DNA of 64,000 bases from Bacillus sp. FJAT-52991 (GCF_037201805.1 NZ_CP147404.1:1512001-1576000), one strand, 5' to 3'; shown: positions 15,209 through 24,602, numbered from the stretch's first letter. The notes: a model not told the origin generated them from the letters alone. Numbers and translations are program-made.

Positions 15209-17392
15209 GTGGGGAATGTGATTTTTAATTCTTCACTCGTTTCTACTGAAGAATTCGAGTGGTTTATACAAATGACAAAAGATATGTTTCTAGCTATTGA
15301 TCATGATGGAGTGATTCAATTTGTTAATCCGGCGTTAGTTGAAGTGTTAGGTTATGATAAGGATGAGTTTATTGGGAGACATTTTTCTGAATACATCCAT
15401 TTTTCTGATCAAGAAAGTACACGCGAACAATTTGAAGAAGTTATACGAGGCGGGAAATTAATAACTGTTGAGAATCGTTGTCTTTGTAAAGAGGGTGGTT
15501 ATGCTTGGATGTCTTGGAATGCTGCTTCAATGGCTGGACAAAAAATGGTTCTAATCATTGGGCAGGATATTAGCCGACAAAAGCGGTTAGAAAGTGAATT
15601 AATTCAATCGAACCAATACTTGCAATCGTTTTGGGAAAACACAGATGATGCAGTCGATCTTATAGACTTAGAGGGAAACGTTATCGCTGTTAATAAAGCC
15701 TTTGAAAAGATTTTTGGGTGGACAAATGAGGAAGTACAAGGGCGAACGTTACCTATTATTCCAGATGCTCTTTACAGTGAATTTCAACAGATCAGAACAA
15801 AAGTGTTATCTGAACAAAAAATGGTCAACTATGAAACGATGAGATTGCGCAAAGACGGATCCATGATTCCTGTGAGTATAACAGCCTCACCGATCCGGAA
15901 TGAAGAAAAGATTGTCGCCCTTTCTGTGATTAGTAGAGATCATTCCATGCTTGTGGAGGCGAAGAGAGAGCTAATCAATCGGAAAAAGGAGCTAAGAAAA
16001 ACAAATGATCGTCTGGAGAATATATTAAAGAGCATTATAGAAGCTTTTTTCTTTGTGGATGATCATTGGAATATTGTTTATGTCAACGATGTGTTTGCAA
16101 ATATGTGGGGGAAAAATCAAGAGGGCCTAGTCGGGCAGAATTTCTGGGATGCTTTTCCTGAGATAAAAGGAACCATCTATGAACATTATTATAAGCAGTC
16201 CATGAATACGCAAGAGTCCCAACGTTTTCAAGTTTACAGTAAGGTTTATGAACGTTATTTTGAAATCTGTACGTTTCCATCTTTAACAGGCCTTGCAGTA
16301 AATACACGGGATATTACAGATTATCAAATGAATTTGCAAAAATTAAAGGAAAGTGAAAAACAAATAAGGGAGATTACAGAAAATATTAATGAAGTATTTT
16401 GCGTGCATAATGTAGAAGGGTTTGAATTGCTTTATGTAAGTAAGGCATTTGAGAAAATATGGAAACGTTCTTTATCGGATTTGTATCAAAATCACTTTCA
16501 ATATATTGAAACGATCCATCCAGAAGATCGTGAGTATGTCATCCATCAAATTACTCATTTTAAAGAAGCACCTGATGAGTTTGAGTTTCGTATGATTCGA
16601 CCGAGCGGTGAGGTTCGTTGGATTCGATCAAGACAAACAGTTATTTCCAATCAAGCGAATCAGCCGAAGCGTATCATTAGTGTTCTGGAAGATATTACTG
16701 AACTGAAAGAGAAAGATATTTTAATTCGTAAAGGAGACAAGCTTGGGGCTGTGGGACAATTAGCTGCTGGGATTGCTCATGAAATTCGCAATCCATTAAC
16801 GACAATTAAAGGATTTGTCCAGCTGTGGGGAAAGGAAAGTCCAACAAAGTATAGCGACATTATTTTGTCGGAACTACAAAGAATTGAATTTATTATGAAT
16901 GAATTTTTAATGTTAGCCAAACCTCATCAAGAACTGAAAATGGAAAAACTTCATTTGAATAAAATATTAAATGAAGTCATGATTTTTATGCAACCTGAAG
17001 CATTACTTCATAACGCTAATATTGTTAATACGTTGGCTGCTAATTTACCAACAATATTTGGAGAAATGAAGCAAATTAAACAAGTGATCATCAATTTAAT
17101 CAAGAATGCTTTAGAAGCGATGCCTAATGGCGGGATTATTACAATGCTAACAAAGTATGACAATAATAGAGTGATAATAGAACTAATAGATGAAGGGATC
17201 GGAATTCAAAAGGATCGGATTGCTAGGCTCGGTGAACCATTCTATTCTAATAAAGAAAAGGGGACCGGTCTTGGATTAATGGTGAGTTTTAAAATTATCC
17301 AAAATCATAAAGGAACCATTTCTTTTGAAAGCGAAGAAGGTAAAGGGACAAAGGTGATTATTTCTTTACCTGTATATAAAGAAAATAAGTAA
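15209..17392 (+). CDS. Orphan multi-PAS sensor histidine kinase, sporulation-kinase type
   Basis: The 727-residue protein has no membrane segment and carries four PAS repeats (about residues 15-130, 140-255, 270-375, 385-500), the third with the sequence FFFVDDHWNIVYVNDVFANM. The kinase core follows: H-box AAGIAHEIRNPLTTIKGF (phospho-His near residue 525), N-box QVIINLIKNALEAM, G1 DEGIGI and G2 GTGLGL. The H-box belongs to the KinA/KinB/KinE group that feeds Spo0F in the sporulation phosphorelay. No response regulator gene is adjacent, which also fits a phosphorelay kinase. The GTG start is 8 bases from AAAGGGG. Which signal the PAS domains sense cannot be read from sequence. Confidence 0.85.
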   Translation: MGNVIFNSSLVSTEEFEWFIQMTKDMFLAIDHDGVIQFVNPALVEVLGYDKDEFIGRHFSEYIHFSDQESTREQFEEVIRGGKLITVENRCLCKEGGYAWMSWNAASMAGQKMVLIIGQDISRQKRLESELIQSNQYLQSFWENTDDAVDLIDLEGNVIAVNKAFEKIFGWTNEEVQGRTLPIIPDALYSEFQQIRTKVLSEQKMVNYETMRLRKDGSMIPVSITASPIRNEEKIVALSVISRDHSMLVEAKRELINRKKELRKTNDRLENILKSIIEAFFFVDDHWNIVYVNDVFANMWGKNQEGLVGQNFWDAFPEIKGTIYEHYYKQSMNTQESQRFQVYSKVYERYFEICTFPSLTGLAVNTRDITDYQMNLQKLKESEKQIREITENINEVFCVHNVEGFELLYVSKAFEKIWKRSLSDLYQNHFQYIETIHPEDREYVIHQITHFKEAPDEFEFRMIRPSGEVRWIRSRQTVISNQANQPKRIISVLEDITELKEKDILIRKGDKLGAVGQLAAGIAHEIRNPLTTIKGFVQLWGKESPTKYSDIILSELQRIEFIMNEFLMLAKPHQELKMEKLHLNKILNEVMIFMQPEALLHNANIVNTLAANLPTIFGEMKQIKQVIINLIKNALEAMPNGGIITMLTKYDNNRVIIELIDEGIGIQKDRIARLGEPFYSNKEKGTGLGLMVSFKIIQNHKGTISFESEEGKGTKVIISLPVYKENK

Positions 17393-17404
17393 TCTTTTGA
17401 CAAA

Positions 17405-17430
17405 GGAAGCTATTCGCTTCTTTTTTTTAT
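17405..17430 (+). terminator. Terminator of the PAS kinase gene
   Basis: GGAAGC..GCTTCT forms a short stem followed directly by eight Ts. Confidence 0.75.
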
Positions 17431-17484
17431 GAATATTTATATATACAAATAAGACGTATAAAAATCGCCTAATAATAGAAAAAA

Positions 17485-17503
17485 GATATTGATAATCATT
17501 TTC
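17485..17503. promoter_or_regulatory. Fur box upstream of the lipoprotein/MauG-like operon
   Basis: GATATTGATAATCATTTTC matches the classical 19-bp Fur consensus GATAATGATAATCATTATC at 17 of 19 positions, and the 7-1-7 core TGATAATNATTATCA with one mismatch. It lies 66 bases before the ATG of the downstream gene, a place consistent with promoter occlusion. Fur represses iron-uptake genes when iron is plentiful, so the operon should be induced by iron limitation. Confidence 0.8.
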
Positions 17504-17568
17504 AGTAGTAGTAGAATGAAAAATAGTAATTTATGTGAATAGTTGAAAACAGTTAGGAGAAAAGAATC

Positions 17569-19644
17569 ATGAAGAAAATGCCGTGGAAAGTTGTAACGAG
17601 CCTATCTCTTGCCGCATCAATGTTTATCGCTGGCTGTGGAAAAGATAGTGAAACGTCTGAAAGTAATAGTAAAACGGATGATAAAGAGCAGAAAGCGACT
17701 GTAGAAGTGCAAGATTATACATTTGATACAGCTGATAATATGTTTGCATACAGCGAATTTGAATTGTCTGGCGAACCTTTAGCAGAGGGACTGGGACTTG
17801 ATCTTGATGTTTTAGACCCTAAGAAAATTAATCAGCCGACTCCTTTTGATTACATTGCTGGTATTGAATCCTATGAGTATTCAGAGGAGGCGATGTATGA
17901 AGTTGTAGAAAAATCAGGCTTAGGATTACATTTAGTACATGGCCCAGCGGTTCAAGAAATGGCTAAAGAATCAGGTAAAAAGCCTGAAGAAGTGTTAGGG
18001 GAGCGCTTTTATTCGTTAGCTGATGCCGTGGGATATCCGAGAGAAGAAATATTTTCGAATATGTATCCGACGTTTATTGAGTATGCAACAGGAGACCCAC
18101 ATTATACTCAAAAAGTAGATACTGGAGAATATGCACCTAATGACGATGGGACTTATGTTCCTATGTATCAAGTAAACTTTGAATCTTTGCGTTGGGATCG
18201 TGACAAAATGGACAAAATCCTTTCTCCAGCCGCTTATGGTGGAGTATTCTTAAAACAGGCTTTATGGGCAGGAGATTTTATGGGTGGTTTCCATACGATT
18301 GACAAAGATGAAGAGTTAGCTGGAGAAACGGCTAATGATGATGATGATCCTAATATTGCTCTTGGGGTTAGCTCTGCAGATGGGATGCAAGGGGCAATTT
18401 TAACGGAAGAAATATGGAATAAATTACAATATATTCGTTCGAGCTTATTTTTAGATGCGAAATCAGGAAAATTAACAGAGGCTGGTCTTGGAAGTCAGTA
18501 TGATCCATCAAAAGGCCTTGTTTATTTACCTCATGCGATTGAAGTGGAAGAAAACGGAAATTATCAAGCGGCGAATGCCGAGTCATTAAAAGTGGTCGAT
18601 GCAACGAGTCAGTTACATGACCAATGGATGATGCTTTGGCCTGCAGCTGAATTTTATGGTATGACAGACCAACGTCAAGAAAATAAAAACGTGGCTCCTT
18701 CATTTAGAGCTTTATTCGACGGAAAACCGTTTCCACAAGCGAATACAGCCAATATTGACACAATGGCTGAAAATGATCAATTAGCTAATGATCCATTCTC
18801 TGTTAATAAAGATGTCGCTTTACATGTATTTAAAAATATGAAAGCGATGCATTTTAATGAGAAAGAAGGAGCGTTTGTAACGGAGCATGACGGCAAATCT
18901 CAAAATAACATAGTAGATGCGTTTGAAGCGGGCTATTCGATGGAAGCGATGCGTATTTTTGAACGGGCGATTGATGGATTGCCAGTCGGTTATGCGAGCG
19001 GAGAAGCGGCAGAAGGTTTAGGTACAGAAGAAGCGAAGCAAGCGAAAGACATGATCCAAAAACAAGCCGATTTTATTTTGAATAAAATGATGCTTGAAAA
19101 TGGCTTAGTCGCTGACCAATATGAAATTGGAAAAGGGGCTAGTGAAGAAGCTTCATTGAAAGCACAATTAGGGGCTATTCGAGGATTAACAGCGGCGTAT
19201 TTATCAACAGAGGATGAAAAATATCGGTCAGCAGCTCGCGAATTATACGTAACGATGGAAAAAGAGTTCTTCAACGAAGAATTGAACATTTTAGAAACGA
19301 AAAAAGGCGAGATGAAGTGGGATCCAGAGACAGCGGGTGCTTTATCTGGTGTGTATCGAATTGCCATTCAAAATTTAAGTAATCAAAATGCGAAAGAAAC
19401 AGATAAAGAGTTAGAAGTAGAAACGATTATTAATCGCTATAATGACTTCTATAATCTCGTCATTGATGGTCCTTCACTAGAAGAAGGAATGCAAACAAGT
19501 GAATTTTGGGATACAGGTGATTTCTACAAGTCAGATGATAAGTCTGGAAACACAGATGGAGACAATGTACCACAAATTCAAGCAGGACATGGGAAATATG
19601 GAATTTCTCCAGTGCTTGTACCTGTTGAAGTAAAAGAAAAATAA
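17569..19644 (+). CDS. Unrecognised large lipoprotein, partner of the MauG-like protein
   Basis: The 691-residue product begins with a lipoprotein signal (LAASMFIAGCGKDS, lipid-modified Cys near residue 23) and a short Ser/Asp-rich linker, so it is anchored outside the membrane. The body is acidic and looks mostly helical. Residues about 420-600 contain paired helices (AGYSMEAMRIFERAIDGLPV, RSAARELYVTMEKEFFNEEL) as in alpha/alpha toroid folds. I do not recognise the family. No CxxCH is present. It is the first gene after a strong Fur box and is 15 bases upstream of a di-heme MauG-like gene, so both are probably co-expressed under iron limitation. Possible jobs are metal or heme capture, or serving as substrate of the di-heme protein; neither is proven. 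The C-terminus has tryptophans (MKWDPETAG, SEFWDTGDF) that could be modified. Confidence 0.7.
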   Translation: MKKMPWKVVTSLSLAASMFIAGCGKDSETSESNSKTDDKEQKATVEVQDYTFDTADNMFAYSEFELSGEPLAEGLGLDLDVLDPKKINQPTPFDYIAGIESYEYSEEAMYEVVEKSGLGLHLVHGPAVQEMAKESGKKPEEVLGERFYSLADAVGYPREEIFSNMYPTFIEYATGDPHYTQKVDTGEYAPNDDGTYVPMYQVNFESLRWDRDKMDKILSPAAYGGVFLKQALWAGDFMGGFHTIDKDEELAGETANDDDDPNIALGVSSADGMQGAILTEEIWNKLQYIRSSLFLDAKSGKLTEAGLGSQYDPSKGLVYLPHAIEVEENGNYQAANAESLKVVDATSQLHDQWMMLWPAAEFYGMTDQRQENKNVAPSFRALFDGKPFPQANTANIDTMAENDQLANDPFSVNKDVALHVFKNMKAMHFNEKEGAFVTEHDGKSQNNIVDAFEAGYSMEAMRIFERAIDGLPVGYASGEAAEGLGTEEAKQAKDMIQKQADFILNKMMLENGLVADQYEIGKGASEEASLKAQLGAIRGLTAAYLSTEDEKYRSAARELYVTMEKEFFNEELNILETKKGEMKWDPETAGALSGVYRIAIQNLSNQNAKETDKELEVETIINRYNDFYNLVIDGPSLEEGMQTSEFWDTGDFYKSDDKSGNTDGDNVPQIQAGHGKYGISPVLVPVEVKEK

Positions 19645-19659
19645 AAGAAGGTATGAATC

Positions 19660-21609
19660 GTGAAAAAAACGAACCTTTTATTTGCGCTCGCGCTCCTTAT
19701 GATAGGGGCGCTAGTCGCATGTTCAAATGAAAAAGAAGATATTATTCGTCAACAAGCAGCAAGTAGCAATGATATTATTATGTCAACTAAATCAGAGATG
19801 ATTTTTACAGCGAATATCGATGTGGATACTGTAACGATGATTGACAGTAAAACGAAAAAAGTGAAAAACGAAATTGAAGTAGGTAAGCAACCGGTTCAAT
19901 TAGTACTTTCTCCTGATGAAGAAACTTTATATGTCTCTTGCAGGTATGATAATCGTGTAGACGTTATTGATGTAAAGAAACAAAAAGTGGTCGATTCTAT
20001 TAAAACGGGCATAGAGCCATACGGACTAATGACGAGTCAGGATGGAAAGAAATTATATGTAGCCAATTACCGAGAGAATAATATTTCAGCCATTGACTTG
20101 AAGTCTGAAAAAGTAAAGAACATCGAAGTCGGTGATAGACCTCGCACATTGGCCATTTCAAAAGATGGAAAAAAACTATACGCGACAAATTACTTAAATG
20201 GTGAAATAAAGGTAATCGATACAGTAAAAGACAAAGTATCCAATACGATTACATTAGCTTCATCTCCGGATCAGTCTAATCGAAAGAAAAGCCAGGGAAC
20301 ACCGAATACACTTGAACAATTTGTTATTTCTCCGGATGGAAAAACAGCTTGGGTATCTCACTTACTGACGAATACAGATACGCCTGTTCAGTTTGACGAA
20401 ACCATTTTTCCAGCTATTTCAGTGATTGATTTAGAAAAGGAAAAGGAGAAAGTAGAAGAACGAAAAGAGCTATTTGAAGAAATTAATGTGACTGATAGAC
20501 AAAACCAAACGATGATTGTATCAAACCCGTATGATATCGTCTTCCAACCGGATGGAAGCAAAGCTTATGTTGTTATGTCCGGGAGTGAAGATCTTGTTGT
20601 TTTTGATTTAAAACGAGGCGGAAATGCGGTGCAGGTCTTGCGGCGAATTGAAGGGGATAACCCAAGAGGGGCCGTCTTATCCCCAGATGGAAAGACGCTG
20701 TTTGTTCATAATGCGATGAGTCATGATTTGGCTACCATAGATACTGGAGGAGACAGTAGTTATGGGCGAGCAAAAATGGCTGGGGAAAATATAAAACTAA
20801 TTGAAAAAGATTCGTTAGACCCTCTTGTTAGGGAAGGTAAAACTATTTTTTACAGCGGAAATAGCGATGAATATGCAACTGATATTACCGGGGATAATTG
20901 GATGAGTTGTATTTCCTGTCATGCGGATGGGGAAATCAATGGATTGTCGATTAGTACAGTAAAAGGTCCTCGAAATATTCCGTCTAATGTATTAACTACG
21001 GAAACAGGTTTGTTTATGTGGGATGGAAGTCGAGATGATTTCACAGATTATTTATTGACCGTCCAAGGAGAAATGGGAGGGATGATGGATTATGATCCTT
21101 CGAAGCCTCTTCCAAAAGAAGTAGAGCATATGTATGATGCGATGTTTGCTTATTTGAAGGATCCTAATTCATTCCCTGTACCTAAAAGTCCATATAGAAA
21201 AAATGGTGAGCTAACAGCGGATGCCGAAGCAGGAAAAATATTGTTTGAAGGGAAAGGTCAATGTTTAAGCTGTCATGGGGGAAAAATGATGACAGATAGT
21301 GTCCAGGCTATTGGAAAAGACGGAAACCTTTCGACAGACAATACTCAATTTCTGCATGACATTGGGACAGGATCTGATCAAGATCAGCCTTCAGATGGCG
21401 ATGGACGTGCCCAGTTTACAAATAAACGAGATGACAAGAAATTTGATACACCTACTTTAAGGGGAGTATGGGCAACGGCACCTTATTTTCATGATGGGAG
21501 TGCGAAAACCATTGAGGAAGCTGTGACGAGACATAATTACGACAATGCTCCCGAGCTATCAGCTGAAGAAATTGATAAAATTGCGGCTTATGTCAAATCT
21601 ATTGAGTAA
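19660..21609 (+). CDS. Lipoprotein with YVTN-type beta-propeller and MauG-like di-heme domain
   Basis: The 649-residue product starts with a lipobox signal (LIGALVACSNEKED). Residues about 45-370 are beta-propeller repeats of the YVTN kind (LVLSPDEETLYVSC, LMTSQDGKKLYVAN, LAISKDGKKLYATN). Residues about 400-649 form a di-heme domain of the cytochrome c peroxidase/MauG family with two heme-binding motifs, CISCH and CLSCH, and the family's C-terminal signature FDTPTLRGVWATAPYFHDGS followed by IEEAVTRHN. MauG and MbnH use such hemes to oxidise protein tryptophans; bacterial peroxidases use them to reduce peroxide. Position outside the membrane agrees with heme c attachment. Downstream of the 691-residue lipoprotein in the Fur-box operon. 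Which of the two activities it has cannot be decided by reading. Confidence 0.8.
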   Translation: MKKTNLLFALALLMIGALVACSNEKEDIIRQQAASSNDIIMSTKSEMIFTANIDVDTVTMIDSKTKKVKNEIEVGKQPVQLVLSPDEETLYVSCRYDNRVDVIDVKKQKVVDSIKTGIEPYGLMTSQDGKKLYVANYRENNISAIDLKSEKVKNIEVGDRPRTLAISKDGKKLYATNYLNGEIKVIDTVKDKVSNTITLASSPDQSNRKKSQGTPNTLEQFVISPDGKTAWVSHLLTNTDTPVQFDETIFPAISVIDLEKEKEKVEERKELFEEINVTDRQNQTMIVSNPYDIVFQPDGSKAYVVMSGSEDLVVFDLKRGGNAVQVLRRIEGDNPRGAVLSPDGKTLFVHNAMSHDLATIDTGGDSSYGRAKMAGENIKLIEKDSLDPLVREGKTIFYSGNSDEYATDITGDNWMSCISCHADGEINGLSISTVKGPRNIPSNVLTTETGLFMWDGSRDDFTDYLLTVQGEMGGMMDYDPSKPLPKEVEHMYDAMFAYLKDPNSFPVPKSPYRKNGELTADAEAGKILFEGKGQCLSCHGGKMMTDSVQAIGKDGNLSTDNTQFLHDIGTGSDQDQPSDGDGRAQFTNKRDDKKFDTPTLRGVWATAPYFHDGSAKTIEEAVTRHNYDNAPELSAEEIDKIAAYVKSIE

Positions 21610-21620
21610 AAATGAAATCA

Positions 21621-21674
21621 AATAAAGTGAAACTTCAATCAGTGAGGGACTTATAGCCTGTTAATGCGGATAAA
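21621..21674. repeat. Interspersed repeat, copy B (short form)
   Basis: It begins AATAAAGTGAAACTTCAATC like copy C and ends GTTAATGCGGATAAAT like copy A, with the middle missing. This is what an internal deletion of a full-length copy would give. Confidence 0.7.
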
Positions 21675-21743
21675 TTGAAAAAGAGCAAGGGCTCACTTCC
21701 ATTTATGGTAAAATAGAAGAAAAGACTAAAGGGAGTGGGACAA

Positions 21744-21899
21744 GTGAACATGGTGAATGGCTTCATGCAACTATTTGTGTTTGCTATACCCGTTTTTTTC
21801 ATCGCTCTATTTACAGGGTTGTTTTTTTCAGAGAAAAGACGAAATGAAAGATTTAGAAGAATAGAAGAGAGAGTAGAACAAAAACAAGATCGTGAATGA
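21744..21899 (+). CDS. Small membrane protein (51 aa)
   Basis: The 51-residue product has one transmembrane segment (LFVFAIPVFFIALFTGLFF) followed by a strongly charged tail (EKRRNERFRRIEERVEQKQ). The GTG start is 6 bases after GGGAGTGGG; an ATG two codons later is also possible. It has its own terminator. Small membrane proteins of this layout are widespread in bacilli; the function is unknown. Confidence 0.6.
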   Translation: MNMVNGFMQLFVFAIPVFFIALFTGLFFSEKRRNERFRRIEERVEQKQDRE

Positions 21900-21928
21900 A
21901 AAGCAGGTGGATCGCCTGCTTTTTTTTG
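21899..21928 (+). terminator. Terminator of the small membrane protein gene
   Basis: AAGCAGG..CCTGCTT is followed by eight Ts and overlaps the stop codon region. Confidence 0.8.
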
Positions 21929-22035
21929 TTGATTGTGAGTTGTTAAATTAGACAATGTCTAAAAAATATTTTTCTTTATTTCTCTCTATTTTTTGCTATA
22001 GTTAGAGAGGAATTATTCTTGAATGGGGGGATTTT

Positions 22036-22416
22036 ATGCTAAAAGAGTTTAAGGAATTCGCTATGCGTGGGAATGTTATTGACCTAGCAGTCGGGGTGAT
22101 TATCGGTGGAGCCTTTGGTAAAATCGTGACGTCGCTTGTTGAAGATATTATCATGCCGCTTGTTGGATTACTTCTTGGAGGAGTCAACTTTACTGATTTA
22201 GCCTTTACCTATCATAAGGCGACTGTTAAATATGGAGTGTTTATTCAAACAATCGTGGACTTTTTAATTATTTCTTTTTCCATTTTTCTTTTTATCAAGC
22301 TGTTTAATAAACTAACTTCTAAGCAAGAAAAAGCAGAGGAACTAGCAGCACCAGCACCTTCTCAAGAGGAAATACTGTTAACAGAAATTCGGGATTTATT
22401 AAAGGCGCAAAAATAA
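22036..22416 (+). CDS. mscL: Large-conductance mechanosensitive channel
   Basis: The 126-residue product is a typical Msc[21 protein letters not shown] at the start, [20 protein letters not shown] through the first membrane segment, a loop ([20 protein letters not shown]) and a second segment, ending with an acidic helix [16 protein letters not shown]. It opens under membrane tension on osmotic downshock. A GGGGGG-type ribosome site precedes the ATG. It is monocistronic, with a terminator right after it. Confidence 0.95.
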   Translation: MLKEFKEFAMRGNVIDLAVGVIIGGAFGKIVTSLVEDIIMPLVGLLLGGVNFTDLAFTYHKATVKYGVFIQTIVDFLIISFSIFLFIKLFNKLTSKQEKAEELAAPAPSQEEILLTEIRDLLKAQK

Positions 22417-22422
22417 TTTCAA

Positions 22423-22455
22423 TGAGCAAGAGATCCATCTCTTGCTCTATTTTTA
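22423..22455 (+). terminator. Terminator of mscL
   Basis: GAGCAAGAGAT and ATCTCTTGCTC form an 11-bp stem around CC, followed by TATTTTTAA. Confidence 0.85.
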
Positions 22456-22457
22456 AT

Positions 22458-22484
22458 TTCGTGCAAATGGCCATTTTGCACGAA
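22458..22484. promoter_or_regulatory. 27-bp near-palindrome upstream of the sigma-54 activator gene
   Basis: TTCGTGCAAATGG and CCATTTTGCACGAA mirror each other with a single-base bulge. It lies 147 bases before the activator start and just after the mscL terminator. It is not followed by a T run, so an operator is more likely than a terminator. The binding protein is unknown. Confidence 0.45.
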
Positions 22485-22630
22485 TGAGTCAAAAACAATC
22501 GCCAATATAGAAGAAGATTGTCTAATGGAGTGATCCTTTGTCGCTTTAATTGACGGAATATTGCGAATGAGATACTCTTAATTCAAGTGTGTAAGTATGG
22601 AAAAAGAATGGTAGAAGGGGGTTATTCAGA

Positions 22631-24499
22631 ATGAGGAATAGTCATTTTCGTTTAGTGAATCAAGAGGTATCGAAAACGATTACTGAATCTTGGAAAAGAA
22701 GTCGAAAAAGCAAAGTATCAGAAACCCTTAATTCTGCACCTCTTGTGTTAACCGAGGAGGATATTAAAAAAATCAAACACTGTGGTGACCTTTATCAATC
22801 TTTTTCAAGCGTCTATTCCCGAATGGAGAGGGAGATTGAAGACTGCTATGCTTTAGGGTTAGCGGATGAAAGCGGCAGAATGATTGGCGTAAGGATGAAA
22901 GGAAAGTTACATGATCAATTACGGGAAGCCAACTTTTATCCAGGAGCAAATTGGCAGGAAGAAGTGACAGGCACCAATGCCATTGGCACCGCATTAGCTG
23001 CAAAAAAGCCGGTGACGATTCATACAGCGGAACATTTTTGCGATGCTTGGAAAGCATTTTCGTGTGCAGGTGTCCCGATTTTTCATCCAGTTAAAAAGAA
23101 GGTAATAGGCATCCTTGATTTGACGAGCAATGATGAACATTTCCATAAACAAAGTTTATTGCTGACAAAGGCGATTGTTGAAGGAGTTCAGTTAGATATG
23201 ATGAATCGTTTGTATGAAAAATATAATGTACTTAAAGAGCGTTTTAATGAAAAGAGAAAAGAAATCAAGAATGATTGGCTAATTGTTTTCGATGATCAAG
23301 GAGAAATGATTGCTTCCAATCGTGCTTCAGAACCTTTTCATTATATATGGAAATTTGATTTTGATTGGATTACATATTTCCATCAGTTACAAAATAACAG
23401 AAAAGTAGATCGAGTCAATGAATCTATACCGTTTTTACATGGACAACCTCATGGGAAAATACACCCTATCGTTCACACCCAAAAAGTAATAGGGATCATT
23501 GTTCAACTTCCAAAGAAAACATCTCCTTCAATGACTTCTAAGATGACGAATAAAACATTTCAAATAGAAAACGGAGTCATTGGTCACAGCGCTCCATTAC
23601 AATCTTTATTATCAAAACTTGAAAAGGTTGCTCCAAGCCATGCATCGGTTTTACTGACTGGAGAAAGCGGTACTGGAAAAGAAGTGTTTAGTCGATTGCT
23701 CCATCAATTAAGTGGAAGAAAAGAGAAGCCATTTATTACATTTAATTGTTCGTCTCTTAACCATGAACTGGCGGCGAGTGAATTGTTTGGCTATGCCCCC
23801 GGCTCTTTTACGGGAGGATTAAAAGAAGGAAAGAAAGGATTGTTTGAAGCGGCTGATGGCGGTGTTTTATTTTTAGATGAAATTGGAGAAATTCCGTTAA
23901 CCGTTCAACCATTGCTTTTACGAGTGTTACAGGAAAAAGAAGTGTTAAGAGTAGGAGAATATAAATCTAGAAAAGTGGATGTTCGAATTATTGCAGCTAC
24001 AAATCGTGATTTAAAACAAATGGTTCGAGAGGGTACTTTTCGAGAAGACCTTTATTACCGATTAAGTGTGATCAGCTTACCAATCCCTCCGCTGAGAGAA
24101 AGAAAAGAAGATATTCTTCTGTTAGCCAATTATTTTTTAGAAAAGTGTCAACCGGCTAGACGTATCCAATTCAGTGAGTCGGTTGTAAAGGTATTACAAA
24201 CCTATGACTGGCCGGGCAATGTCAGAGAGCTTCGTAATGTGATTGAATACAGCATATTATTTGTGGATGAGCATATAATTGAAATGCATCACCTACCAGA
24301 TTATTTGCAAGAACATGTATTCATTCCATCTGTGTTGACAAATAAGCTACAAGACATAAGTGGGGAAAAACATGAACGAGAAAACATTATTCAAATGTTG
24401 AAGCAAACGAATTTTAATGTAACAAAAGCTGCCAAGATGCTCGGGTTTTCGCGAGGCACATTGTATAATCGTCTGAGAAAATACAATATATCCTACTGA
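22631..24499 (+). CDS. Sigma-54-dependent transcriptional activator (AcoR type)
   Basis: The 622-residue product has an N-terminal GAF-like sensory region (about 60-190, containing TGTNAIGTALAAKKPVTIHT), a second sensory stretch (215-300), an AAA+ domain with Walker A GESGTGKE, sigma-54 contact loop GSFTGG, Walker B GGVLFLDEIGEI and arginine-finger region REDLYYRLSVISLPIPPLRE, and a C-terminal Fis-type helix-turn-helix (NVTKAAKMLGFSRGTLYNRL). This is the order of AcoR and related regulators of ketone, alcohol and amine catabolism. The gene lies directly before a canonical -24/-12 promoter and amine oxidation genes, so it most likely switches that operon on in response to an amine, an aldehyde or a derivative. 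The inducer is not known. Confidence 0.9.
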   Translation: MRNSHFRLVNQEVSKTITESWKRSRKSKVSETLNSAPLVLTEEDIKKIKHCGDLYQSFSSVYSRMEREIEDCYALGLADESGRMIGVRMKGKLHDQLREANFYPGANWQEEVTGTNAIGTALAAKKPVTIHTAEHFCDAWKAFSCAGVPIFHPVKKKVIGILDLTSNDEHFHKQSLLLTKAIVEGVQLDMMNRLYEKYNVLKERFNEKRKEIKNDWLIVFDDQGEMIASNRASEPFHYIWKFDFDWITYFHQLQNNRKVDRVNESIPFLHGQPHGKIHPIVHTQKVIGIIVQLPKKTSPSMTSKMTNKTFQIENGVIGHSAPLQSLLSKLEKVAPSHASVLLTGESGTGKEVFSRLLHQLSGRKEKPFITFNCSSLNHELAASELFGYAPGSFTGGLKEGKKGLFEAADGGVLFLDEIGEIPLTVQPLLLRVLQEKEVLRVGEYKSRKVDVRIIAATNRDLKQMVREGTFREDLYYRLSVISLPIPPLRERKEDILLLANYFLEKCQPARRIQFSESVVKVLQTYDWPGNVRELRNVIEYSILFVDEHIIEMHHLPDYLQEHVFIPSVLTNKLQDISGEKHERENIIQMLKQTNFNVTKAAKMLGFSRGTLYNRLRKYNISY

Positions 24500-24543
24500 A
24501 AATAAACAAACTGTTCAAACGCATTTGAACAGTTTGTTTATTT
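24500..24543. promoter_or_regulatory. 44-bp perfect palindrome: activator site and/or terminator
   Basis: Two perfect 20-bp arms, AAATAAACAAACTGTTCAAA and its complement, flank CGCA, and the right arm is followed by TTTTTTT. It starts right at the activator stop codon, so it can end that transcript. Its centre is about 95 bases upstream of the -24 element, which is also where enhancer sites for sigma-54 activators lie. TGTTCAAA-CGCA-TTTGAACA would be a natural dimer site. Both uses may hold. Confidence 0.6.
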
Positions 24544-24602
24544 TTTTGAACAATCGAGCTTCTAAATGGTTTGAAAATATGTAATAATCAATCTTTTTGT
24601 TT

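Noticed and set aside
24500..24543. Palindrome as only a terminator
   Set aside because: It has terminator features, but its distance to the -24/-12 promoter and long perfect symmetry make a simple terminator reading incomplete; kept as dual-use.
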